A program made the translations under genes and the position numbers. Positions 9,912-20,628 of a stretch of DNA of 64,000 bases are shown here, one piece after another. Numbering within the stretch: position 1 is the stretch's first letter; the number at the start of each line of letters is the position of its first letter. The DNA is from Heliopora coerulea (Eukaryota > Cnidaria > Anthozoa > Scleralcyonacea > Helioporidae): NCBI GenBank assembly GCA_030142905.1, contig JASJOG010000068.1, positions 1,084,001-1,148,000 on the forward strand. Direction: 5' to 3'. The notes beneath the pieces are model-generated. The model was not told where the DNA came from and ran no database searches. It saw only the letters and a list, made by a program, of their open reading frames with translations.

Positions 9912-10610
9912 AGATTTGTACAGGACGTTGGATGGTTGTGATAATTAAGATAGCGCTAAACAGTTTGTATATTTACACGCCACAAGCATGCAGTACGATC
10001 TTCATTATGGGACTTTCTACATTAAAAATAATTGAAAGTTTATTATGAAGTTTATTTAACTGTGGAACAACTTCGTCAGGATAGATTGACAAGTCGACAA
10101 GGTCACTATCTAATACTATATATTTATCATCTATTACTATCATTATCTATTCTCTATCGATAAGATAACTATCTACCACTATCTATCGATCATCTATCAC
10201 TATGATTATTTATCATCTACCTCAAAGATCATTATCACCACTTAATGTTTAACCACTCCCATTAGTAACTTATCGTACTTAAAAATTAGCTTCGGGAATC
10301 ACCGTAACTTAAATATTGACATAACTTTACCAAAGATAGGATAGTTGTACACAAAAAGCTGATAGATTAAAAAATATCTACAGATCTAAATGTTTTAAAC
10401 TAGAAGTCATCATGAGGGATAAAAGAAAGTCTACTAGACTTTCGTTGTTCCCGAGGTGAATATTGAATGACAATTGGCTGTTGTTTGGTTATTTTGTTTA
10501 TTTGATTAAAGTTGGCTTGTTTATTGCAATAACGAAAACTTTGACTGTTCGTCCTTTGTGGAGTGGTTGAACAGTGTTATTGACTTTCTAAGTGTAGGAA
10601 ATAGTAAGTC
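9912..10610. other. 3' flank of copy A
   Basis: Probable 3' UTR then non-coding DNA, with a degenerate ATCT/TATC tract at about 10097-10210. It is nearly identical to 61902-62600. From about 10479 onward it also matches the sequence after the copy B stop. Confidence 0.65.
10021..10026 (+). promoter_or_regulatory. Possible polyadenylation signal (ATTAAA), copy A
   Basis: ATTAAA lies 110 nt after the copy A stop codon. The same site follows the copy C stop at 62011. It is the nearest signal-like hexamer; transcript ends are not known. Confidence 0.4.
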
Positions 10611-11305
10611 TTTACTTTACTTTACTTTACTTAAATTATTTTAGCACGGTGGCCTATTCAGTCTCCTGTTTTTCAAAGGGCCGTGCATTAATTTAGTACA
10701 AAAATACATTCTTAACTAATAACTATACTTACATCTAAAATATTAATACTAAATATATTACTATATACACAAAGCAGAAATTATTAATGGTATGTGAAGA
10801 CTGTTTTCTAGGATGTATTATATATATATTCATCTATTAAATCTATGAAGCTGTTTAAGCAAATTGTATGGATATTATTGATTATATTATGAGGTAGACT
10901 ATTCCAGAACTTTGATGCACGGTATATAAATGTATATTTTAAGAAATTAGTGTTAGGCTTTGGTAAATAAAGATTTTTATCGTTACTTCTCAGTCTGTAG
11001 ACGTTGTTATGGAGAATTTTAAAGTGGTCTTTTAGATATTTTGGTGCCCATCCTCGTAAAGCTTTAAATGTTGAAAGTAGTTCTCGCTTTTTTAAATTTA
11101 TTTCAACTGGTTTCCAGTCAAGATTTTCGAAAATTTCCGATGATCGGATTTCATATCTTGTTCCCGTTATTACACGTGCAGCCCTCTTTTGAAGTTTTTA
11201 AAGTTTGTTATGTTTGTTGTGGTGCCATCATGCCATATATTGGAGCAATAAATGAAGTGTGGTAAAACTAAAGTGTTATACATTTTTACTAATGTTTCCT
11301 GAGTC
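10611..11305 (-). mobile_element. 5'-truncated LINE, C-terminal reverse-transcriptase region
   Basis: Read on the minus strand, 11352-11170 gives LVKMYNTLVLPHFIYCSNIW and the region below gives LHNNVYRLRSNDKNLYLPK and ASKFWNSLPHNI, typical of the end of LINE reverse transcriptases. The 3' end carries a TAAAG-type repeat tail at 10611-10632. AAGTC at 10606-10610 and GAGTC at 11301-11305 look like the target duplication. The orthologous place after copy B (35425) lacks the insert. Confidence 0.82.
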
Positions 11306-14300
11306 ACGGCCAAGATATCTAAGCAGATCTGAGCCTTCTGTTTCATTGTCACGTTGTCCGAGCTTCAAGATGGTATTTGGTTTCTGCGATGTATTTATCA
11401 CTGCATTCCCCATGTATGTCCTTCGAATACTAGATGTCACTCTAGGTCTTTACAGCCAAATAAAAATCCGACCTTCATAGATTGCCAAACTATATAGTAA
11501 ACAAATTGTTGTGTGATGAGTACAAAAAATCCTCTTGGTGGGAATGTGAGCTCGGAATAAGGTCGACAAGATTTTCAAGCACTTAGCTTTTTAGATTCAT
11601 CTCAGTTTCAGCAAACTTTTCGGAAAATTTTTAACTTTCTCCCCAACTCTCACCTGTAACGGCCCAAGAATACCGAGGGCTACAATGTTCAAGAGCAGGG
11701 GATTGTGTACCCTTGCCCTTCGCTTTTTGCTAATTATGTATGAGTTTTTGCGTGGCCACACCCCCTGCCAAGTTCGGCCCGGGACCCTTGAATGGCTCGG
11801 ATCCTTTAAGCACTTGCCGCACCCTTGGTTGTCATCGTTCCTACGTAATCATCCCTTATACCTTACTAACTTAATTTAATTGACCAAAGAAAAATGCGTA
11901 AGATCTCTTCACATGCTGGCGTAGTGGGTAGCATTCAGTCCCGCAACCAAGAAATTGTTTAAAAAAAAAATACCGAGTCTTTTGATTTATCATAACAATC
12001 TGCTCATTCAGACCTCGGGGATGACTACATTTTGTTGTTTAATCGGATAAACACAGGGAAAAAAAGAAAAAAAGATACTCCCGTTCGTCGTCATCTCATC
12101 GGGAATTAAAATTTTCCGATTTATCCATATAAGTACATTGGATAGTTTGGCAACAATCTTCATGCTAATCCCAGGAAAGGTATGATCTGGATTCGATTTC
12201 ATATTCATCCTTAAAGTAATGATTTGAAGACAAAAAGAAGTTACGAAGCACCAAGAGACAGGGTAACCAAGTTACTAACAGAACAAAATGTTCAACTCGC
12301 AGATTTCGAGAAAATAATCGTCGTTAACAAGAAGCGTAATTTCTACGAAGGCCTCGAGCCCTATTGTGTAACAAGGGGTTAATGACGCAGTCAACCTTGA
12401 AGTTTCACGTTTTACATGTTTTTTACACGTGTTTGACACTCATTTCTCTCCACGTTGCTCGTTGTTCTCCCTTACACTTCGCTTCGACGATATATGCTAA
12501 AAAGAAAACTCTGCAAATGTCACAGCCCAAATCGCCGTGGAATTGCTCAAGTAAACCTGCCTTTTTGTTACCGTCATATGAGGGTGGTAGGTGGTCTTGA
12601 CTGAGCCAACGACCTTACCCCTTATCTCACCAACCAGAGTTTGTTCAACTATTATTATCGTTCCTTCAAAATGGGGATCTTCATGACATCACTCCTTGAA
12701 GTTTACTTCAAACATTATGTCGCAAATTGTCGTTTTAACGAAACGATACGTGCCCAAGTTGGGCTTTTCCGACCAAAATAGATAATCGGACGTGATAGGT
12801 TAAACAAACCCTTCCTCTTCACTTAAGAAATCCGCACACACACATGACAATTGGAAAAAACTGGCGCCTCGGAAACTTCCCGGCAAACAAATCATCCAAC
12901 AAATAAAGATCATTTCGGAACAATTGCTTCAGCCCTATTTTTGTTAGAGTGACAACTTCTAAGCTGATTTATCAATCAACAATTAATCTGACATCTTCGA
13001 GAGACTTTTATTTCAAACAAGTGTCATCTTCTCTCGTTTTCTGGGTACATAAGAACAGTCCTTGTTCATAAGTAAACACTGAAAAGTTTCAGAAGTGAAT
13101 GCAATGTTTCTTCCTCGTCAAATGATTGGAGTTCAAATCACCTGCATACCCCTCAACTTCTCGTCAGAATCATTTTTACCAGAAAAAAAAAGTTGCGGCA
13201 TATACAAACTTCGGATACTCATATAAATGGTCGACAGTGAAGCTCTTCGCGACCAATATTTGTCACAGCTAGTAGAAGTGGCGAAAATACTCGCCTTGTA
13301 AAAGCCCTGTTCCGGCTTTACGAAAGCCATGTAGGCTTATTCTTTCATAGTAAATTGTCCAACTGCTTCGCTTTGAATGTGAATAAAGTAGATTAGGAGT
13401 AAGATATGAAGACAGGAGGTCATGCAGTTAAGATTCTGTCGAGAAGTTAAAGTAGATATTGTTGTGCTGAGGTGTGTGGTCGCCTATACATAGTGAAATA
13501 AACATCAGGAATGTAAGTGGTCCAAGTGTGTTTATGGTGCAAACCTAACGTATAAGTAAAAAGTCGATTAACAGAATAGAGTCAGAGTCTTTAACAAGAA
13601 GTCAGATCCTGTTTTTCACAGGATCATTAAGGACAACAATTGTATTAACCTTTTGTTTTCATTAGAACGCTCTAGTAAATATACATAAGATACAAAGTCA
13701 TGATTCTTTTGGCTAGCGGTATAATGTGGGGAGTGCTATGACGTCGAAAGTTCTTGCAACGCACTTCCTAGCCAGTCTGAATTTTCGCATAAAATATTCT
13801 CAGGAGTGTCTCACCACCAGCCTACGCACAAGTCATTGAAATACCATTAAGAAGTAGCAATATATTGGAGTATAGGGACTAACTTGTTTCGATTACAAAT
13901 GATAACAACTTATTGTTTGCAATATTGCCTTTAAAATGAGATACGCATTCGCAATCATTTCTTAATTGTCCCAACTCCTTGGGATGTCTTGAGAGTGAGG
14001 GGTTCACTTAACTTCAGAGATTTCTCGTAGTCCTAAGATATATCGCATGAACGCGTTCACTTAGAAGCCAAGATGCCTGAAGCAAAACGTTACCTTACTG
14101 ATGAGTACGAACAGCTTCAAGGTGAAACGAGTGAATATGTGATACTAGAATTGTGTTGGGGCACTAAGACAGCTCCTACATCATATTAATGGTCAAGTAT
14201 TAAAACCACGGGAAATACGAAGGATTCGTTAGTACCCATATAAAGTAAAGTAAACTAAAGTAAAGTGTATTTATTTATACTGGAAAACCCAAACCACTGT

Positions 14301-14566
14301 TTTTGTTCTTATTTTTATTGCTATTCCTGTTTTTAATCTTATTCTTATTCTTACCCCCGTTTTCGGTCGGATTCTCATTCATTATGATTATTATTGTCAT
14401 TATTACGAGCTATTTCTTACAGAAAGTGCAATGCTGCGAGGTAGGAATATCTAAGTTAAAAGACAACGTCGCTACATCTGGGATGAGTTCGTTTTCAAGA
14501 GCCTTAAGGTAAATTAAATACATGATGAGTAGTAAGTCAAATGTAATCTTTACCGGTTCACTACAC
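11306..14566. other. Intergenic segment of the segmental duplication
   Basis: No supported gene. The frames present are short, lack recognisable domains and carry mismatches between the two copies. It is nearly identical to about 35426-38679, and its start also matches 63296-64000. Confidence 0.6.
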
Positions 14567-14712
14567 TGTTGTTGTGAACATATGACGTAATAGATGAGAA
14601 AAGCATGGAACTAGAGGTGTGGCGATATACATAGATAGTGAGTTGTGATCTGTAGAATTCAGAAATAAAGCGAGTTGAAATTAAAAAGAGAATTAGAGAG
14701 TGCTTCGTTACA
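14567..14712 (+). repeat. Possible short 5' LTR of a Gypsy-like element
   Basis: The stretch starts TGTTGTTG, ends CGTTACA, contains AATAAA, and is followed at once by a TTTTTGGAGGTCCCACC leader and the gag frame, as in Gypsy elements. No matching 3' LTR was found, so the left edge is a guess. Confidence 0.35.
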
Positions 14713-14747
14713 TTTTTGGAGGTCCCACCGTAGATCGAGATATACCT

Positions 14748-15314
14748 ATGGCAGAAGAGGAAGTTGTTGCTCAGGCTTTAAACCCTGAACTGAACAGACT
14801 TTCACATATATTATTTCGGAGACCAGAAAAGTTCAAGATTGGAGAAGATTTTGATTTGTTCGTAAAGAAGTCCGAATTGTATTTTGAAGCGGTTGAGCTT
14901 AAAGATGAGAAGAAGAAAAGGCTTCCACTGTTATTAAATTTCAATGAGGACCCTTTTCGTCTCGCAGAATCGGTCGACTTTGTGGAAGGAGACAATGCCT
15001 ACAATAACTGGATTAAACTGCTGAAGTCGTTGTTGGAAGGAAACCAAACTTTGACCGAAAAGAGATACAATTTTCATCGACGTGGACAGGAACCAGGTGA
15101 GTCAGTTGATTCTTATGCTGTTTCGCTCAGAGAAGCTGGAGCTAAATGTGGTTTTCAAGGCGAAGAGTATACCAGTAGATTAGTTGACCAGTTTATTCTT
15201 GGATTAAGAGATCGTGCCACGCAGAGTAAATTATTGCAAGAACCGCCTGCTACCTTGGATGACGCCTTATCGGTTGCGCGGAGATTCGAAGCAGGGAATG
15301 CTACAATGCATTAG
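14748..15314 (+). pseudogene. LTR-retrotransposon gag fragment (Gypsy-like)
   Basis: The frame from the ATG at 14748 encodes 188 residues with a retrotransposon-gag pattern: RRGQEPGESVDSYAVSLREA followed by LVDQFILGLRD. It stops at TAG after RRFEAGNATMH, before any zinc knuckle, and no protease or reverse transcriptase follows. The frame is also open upstream to 14700. The copy at 38861-39427 differs by one residue, so the two were duplicated recently as part of the larger block. It is most likely a dead element remnant. Confidence 0.75.
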
Positions 15315-17439
15315 TTTGTTGAATGCTACAATGCTACAGCGTTAAAAAAAAAACAGGAAACTGTTGCACTTTCCATCGTAAACAACTCGGGACACAGCAA
15401 GAGAGACCTTCCACTGAGAATAGCGTCCTCCAAGTATTCATAAAGTTTTGAATTCTTTTTGTCTTATGCCAAAAAATATATTCGTAAAATAAATTAGTAT
15501 TTGCTATGTAATTTAACTAAGTGGCCAAATGCTACTTAGAGGTACTTGGGTTGTTTGTAGTCTGTTCAGGGATGCATTTCCCAAATAACTTCGAATTCTT
15601 CCAGGAAAATCTAAGAGATTTTTGAAATTGTAAAATATTTCGACACTATAATACTTCACTCGGGTGTTGGCAAGCAAAGCGATCGAGGGAAGAAAAACAC
15701 TTTTTTCTTTTAATTGCTTTCCGTCAGAAATCCCGGTTACACCATTGAGTCTCTTGGTGTTTCGGAGACAAAAACAAGAGATCTTTTAAAAACGTTTAAG
15801 AAACTCGTCAACAATTCAAGCAAAATCAAAAAGGGTCACACGTCTTGTTTATGTCTTTATTTCTATATGTGGCAAAAACACGCTAATTTTTTTCCTCAAA
15901 TGTTTTGCGCCTTTGAAAACATAGATTTTCAAACTTTCTACGCGAGTCAACGTGTTAAGGGGTTAGTTTTGCAGTACGTCCTCTATCGGATATAAAGCAC
16001 TCGGCTATCGCCTCGTGTTTTAAACCTGATAAAGCACTCCTGCTCGTTTTTCAAAAAAATATACAAGTCCTCCCCTAAAAACGTTTCAAAATACAACCAT
16101 TAAAAATCTCTATAAATATTGTCTTGGCCAAATTGTTTTGGATAAACTTATTAAATACGAGAGTTGTATTCCTAATCACGCTTATTTTAACGTTGTTTAA
16201 CAACATGGACAAACTCCGAAACGGTAGCAAGTTGCAAGACAACCAGCCCAGCCTGATCCTATGGACACAAAAACTCTCTAGTTCGTCTGGACGACGTCAG
16301 CTTACGCTCACGTCGAGAAATAAACAGCATTTCAGCATTACGTTAGCTTACAACACAAGCGATCGCAACGAGTGTTACTAGAGTCAAGGCAACTCACTAA
16401 ATTATTCTATCGCTAAAAGCATTGTCTTTTGATGAAACACCTGGGTTATAACTTGTTGTATCTAACTACGATCTTCACTTTTTGTATTCACAAATATTTT
16501 TTGAACTGTACACACAGTCACAATAATAAAGAGTAAAATGGTGTTTGTTTATCACTCGAGAGGTGTCATTGCTTCAAAGTTAACTAATTCTAAAAGTTGT
16601 TCGTTTAATCCCAGTATACTCCAAGTAATATAGGACGTCTACTCGGTGACATTTCTACTTATTTTAAGTACACTAATACCCTTACTTTAATTATATAGAC
16701 GTGTGAAAATTTTGAAAATAAATGTGACGTTATATTTTTTTGAACTGAATTAACTTCGGACGCATGCTTGATGACGGGAGAGACAGCGCAAAAGAAGAAC
16801 AGGGAGGGTGCTACTTGGAGTAGGAGGGGTTTTTACACTCCTGAATTTTGGCTGTAAGTGCCGTAGTAAGAATGGTCTTCGAAGAAAAAACAATAAACTA
16901 TGAAAAGACTCTCATGAATCCATGCAAAATATCAATTTTTGTTACGGACGATGCTTATCTATGTCCATCCTCTTACGGGTGGGTGTCCTTGGTATAGCCT
17001 TGGAGCACTAATTTTCAATGACAATTTTCTTAACGCACTTCTTTCCTGAGTAAGATCTAAGGCTACATTTTCATTAGTAACAAAGTTTGTTCCGCAACCG
17101 TTGTCGCACACGACTGATCGTCCTGACGTGTGTAGGATTTAGTCAGGTGTCTTCGGGAAATATTACAACGTTCGTGAGCTCAAATCTCGGGACTTTACCG
17201 CAACGAGAACCATTTGATTTCTTGCTATAATAATACCAAAGTAAAAAAATCAGACATTGCATTTGTACTAGTTGTGCAAACTGTGTCTGTGGGCAAATCA
17301 TTTGCATTGGCGTAGAAACGCGACAACGAAGTTTTTGTACAAAGTGATATGAATAATTCAACAATTCCATTGACTCAATAAATACCACTCAAAAACAAAT
17401 CGAAACAGTGAATAAAATTGATCTATTTCAACTTTTTAC
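15315..17439. other. Intergenic segment with no recognised gene
   Basis: Short frames at 15714-15995 and 16124-16381 have no recognisable domain; the first ends differently in its duplicate at 39827. Nothing here is supported as a gene. It is duplicated at about 39428-41555. Confidence 0.55.
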
Positions 17440-17997
17440 ACCCACGGTATTTCAACATTTGACTGGCAAGTCAAAAAGTTTTAAAACATGTTTACTGACG
17501 TTTCGTTGTGGCGTGCAACATCTTCAGAGTGTAGGTTTACACGGATGAGAAAAAACTACATACATGAATCTATAATTACATATTGGAATAATTGGACGGC
17601 TAACCAATAGAAAACTGGGAGAGGTGACGGGAAGTGACACGCATACGGAAGAGGAAAGCATTAGAATAGAGAAAGAGGTGTGGAAGAGATATTTTCGTTG
17701 AGAGACGGTTTGTATTTAGAAATAAGTAAACTCTCACAAATGAGAAGTTCAAAGTTAGAGGAAGATCTGCAGGAAGAAATGATGGAAAAATCGTTGGGAA
17801 GAAATTGCGTGATTAGCCTGGCGAGTATGAGCCTGGATACTGGAAGTAGGAAACGAAGTGGTTGCTCGTTTCTTACCCGTCAAAGGCGAAACCCCCATGT
17901 GTTCAGAGATACGCGTGTGTAAGTGGCGCCTTGTTCGGCCCAAATACAATGCTCCACAGCATTGACACGTATATTTGTAGACAACGCGCGATCTCAT
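17440..17997 (-). mobile_element. Penelope-like element 3' fragment with GIY-YIG endonuclease part
   Basis: On the minus strand, 17997-17755 encodes VVYKYTCQCCGALYLGRTRR then TRISEHMGVSPLTGKK, matching the GIY-YIG region of Penelope-like reverse transcriptases. The frame then drifts, and no reverse-transcriptase core precedes it. Further down the same strand, at about 17534-17500, comes CTGAAGATGTTG...CAACGAAACGTC, the kind of string found at Penelope-like ends. The duplicate is at 41556-42113. Confidence 0.75.
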
Positions 17998-18029
17998 TAA
18001 CGGGTAAGAAATGGGTAAGAAACGGGTAA

Positions 18030-18551
18030 AAGAAATTTCAAAATCGTGCTATGAGAATCATTCTTCATCACGGAAGGTCAAAATGTGCACAAGAAATGCG
18101 AAACGAGTTAAAATTGTTGTCATTACACAGCAGACGACGTTTTTTAAGATTTGTAACTATTTTTAAATTATTACATAATTTAAACAGTCTTGAGCAACTA
18201 AGGGATACTTTCAAACTTACACGAAATAGTCATGGTAGGGAATTGCGAGATGAAACGTTGCTAGATCTTCCAAAGGTTAAAAGTGCTATCGGTCAATCTA
18301 CGTTCAAGTATTCCGGTGCAAAAGACTGGAACTCTTTACCCTCTATTTTTAGAGAGATGACTTCTATTACTAGTTTTAAAAGTTCTATTTATATGTATCT
18401 CTTAGACAGTGACAAAGATTCCCATATTTGTAGTTAATAGATTAATTTAGGTTATTTATTCAATTTAGTTAATTTATGTTTTATTAGCACTGTCCTCCCG
18501 TTAATACCAGATTTTATGCTGATGGGATTTTTTTAACAGTATAAATAAAGA

Positions 18552-18582
<31 letters not shown>
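18030..18582 (+). mobile_element. 5'-truncated LINE 3' end with (ATT)n tail
   Basis: An open frame of about 135 codons (KFQNRAMRIILHH through SGAKDWNSLP to a stop at 18437) is the C-terminal part of a LINE reverse transcriptase. A short 3' UTR follows and ends in AATAAAGAA and an ATT microsatellite at 18556-18582. The duplicate is 42146-42724, with a longer ATT run. Confidence 0.82.
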
Positions 18583-18584
<2 letters not shown>

Positions 18585-20561
18585 GTGAGCTTCATTCGCG
18601 AGATGGAAAGATTTGTTTAATACGTAAATGATACAACTTCCCCGTCATCTTTCATAATAGGGACCTGAAGATCTACAACGTGAACTTGAACGACCACGTC
18701 CTTGAAAATTTCAACATTTAAAGAAACCACGGTTAATTGACCACCGTGCTGGGTACGTGTGGCTAGTTTTATGACTCCTAAAACGCTCCAGTCCTCCTAA
18801 AACGACTGCCGTCTCGTGTTGAATTCAATCTAAAGTAACAACTTTTTTCACTTCCCGAGTTGACATCTTCCTCAACCCTTTCATGCATGCCGTTGTCGTA
18901 GAACAACAAATTATAACAATGGAGTTAACGAAGGAACAAAGTTAAAAACAAAAGAGAATAAAGGACAAAAGTATAAGAAATCATGTATGAAAGGGTTAAG
19001 ATGTGAAAGCGGTCTAAGCGACGTTCTATGTACAAGGACGAGAATGCTCTGGAGAACAAAACTTATTCATTCTCTTTGTTTTGCGTGAAGAATTTCTTTG
19101 TTTCGAAAGTCGCGTCGTTCAAGTTGACGTCATAGATCGTGAGGTCCCTTCAAGACTTCATTTGAAAATATGCTTGCGTATAATAAATGAATCCAATGAC
19201 GCTACGCAAAAAAAAATCAAAGTGATTTTACTGAATGACATGAGTGATTTGAGTAATTTCTTAGTAATTCATTATGCAGTGTGACTTTTTGGTTGTGTCG
19301 TTTACAAATCAAACAAATCTTTACATCCCAAGAAACCATACAAGGGAAGGGTAAGCTAGAAAGGCTGATCTTCATAATTTCGAAGGTTCTTTCATATAAG
19401 AGAGTTTCTGACGTACTAATTTTTAAAATTTCAAATGTATTTTAATAATATTTAATCGACCTCCAGCCCTGCGTTGCTATTCTAAATTCTCTTCTCCGAG
19501 GCCAGAACGGAATTATATGGACAGCCGTCGTTTCTCAGAAGATATGAGAATTTTTCCACACTTAACGATGACCAATATTGAGGTTAAAGAGCACGGATAG
19601 TGAACATTGAATAAGAACACTTCTCGCAGTAACCACATTAGTCAAGCGAAGGTATATTTCGAACTGACGCTTTCCATACGCCTGTCTAACGCCAAATGAT
19701 TTTACTCCTCAATGGTGATCTTACAGGAAGGGGCTAGGCTTCGTCTGTCGAAACAACGAACTTTCTCTGTTCCGTTTTACGGTTGCTAAACCGCTTTGTC
19801 TATTCAAACCTGAAACCCCAGTTCAAAAAGCTTAGTCAACGGATTCTCTGTCATTGGCTATTTCCAAGAGTATTGTCTATCTATATCGGGAGCAATACAC
19901 TACAAAACATCTTTCACTCCAAGCAATAATTATTGGGTAACACCAACCAGCGTGAGAGTTATCACGTGGGAGACAAGTTTTGACCGGATTCTTGACGACG
20001 TTCTTTGCCGTAGAATAACAAGGATTACTAGCAGGAATACTGCGAGATTACTACCACGACGCTCCTTGAATTGATCAAATACAGAGTCAGATAAAATCTA
20101 GAAAGACGCGTAAGTGCGATATTGTGTTTATTTGGGTAATTATTGTTGAACTTTTGGATTCTAAACTTAGGACGCCAAATTTTAAACCAGATCACTTTAA
20201 GAAATAATAGCCGCAAATGGGTTTCTTCCCACGAGATGAAACCGATTACTAGTAAGTTTTAGCGTATATGTACAGCAATCATGACTTGAAAAGTGAATTT
20301 GTTAGTTTTCTTTGAAACATAAATCTTTCTTTTATGAAAGTACTAAGGCTTAAATAACGCAAGAAATTCTCCACATTTATACTAAAACAGTTAGACAACT
20401 CGTTCTGGTTCCTTATGAGCGACAGTAAACTCAGGCAACCCACTCATCGTCAATCTGCTCGTTGAAAACTCGGCCTTAACGTTCATTTGTTTAAAATATT
20501 TCACATCACCACGCAGTATTTCAAGAACCTGACAATTTCTTTTATCTCTTACAGTCACAGA
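18583..20561. other. Upstream flank of copy B
   Basis: No coding region supported. A pyrimidine tract ending CTCTTACAG at 20554, seven nt before the copy B ATG, looks like a splice acceptor, so the start codon may lie in the second exon after an untranslated first exon. The same is seen before copy C (44711). No TATA box stands out. Confidence 0.5.
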
Positions 20562-20628
20562 ATGGTTAGTCGGATTGTGTTCATGTTCCTTGGGTTTCCA
20601 GGTTTGACTTTCACTGTGGCACAAGAAG
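20562..20628 (+). CDS. Copy B exon 1: signal peptide
   Basis: The ATG at 20562 opens [20 protein letters not shown], a short n-region, a hydrophobic core and a likely cleavage near VA-QEG. The exon ends at GTAGGC in phase 1. Copy C at 44719 differs at two residues. Confidence 0.85.

Noticed and set aside
14748..15314. Host-domesticated gag gene
   Set aside because: The frame is near-identical in both copies, but so is all surrounding non-coding DNA, so there is no evidence of selection; it also lacks the rest of the protein.
16124..16381. Frame of 85 codons (and its duplicate at 40240) as a small gene
   Set aside because: No domain, no Kozak or splice context, and the frame is conserved only because the whole block was duplicated recently.
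17143..17388. Minus-strand frame of 81 codons, identical in both duplicated blocks
   Set aside because: Identity reflects the recent duplication; no recognisable motif or neighbouring signals support a gene.
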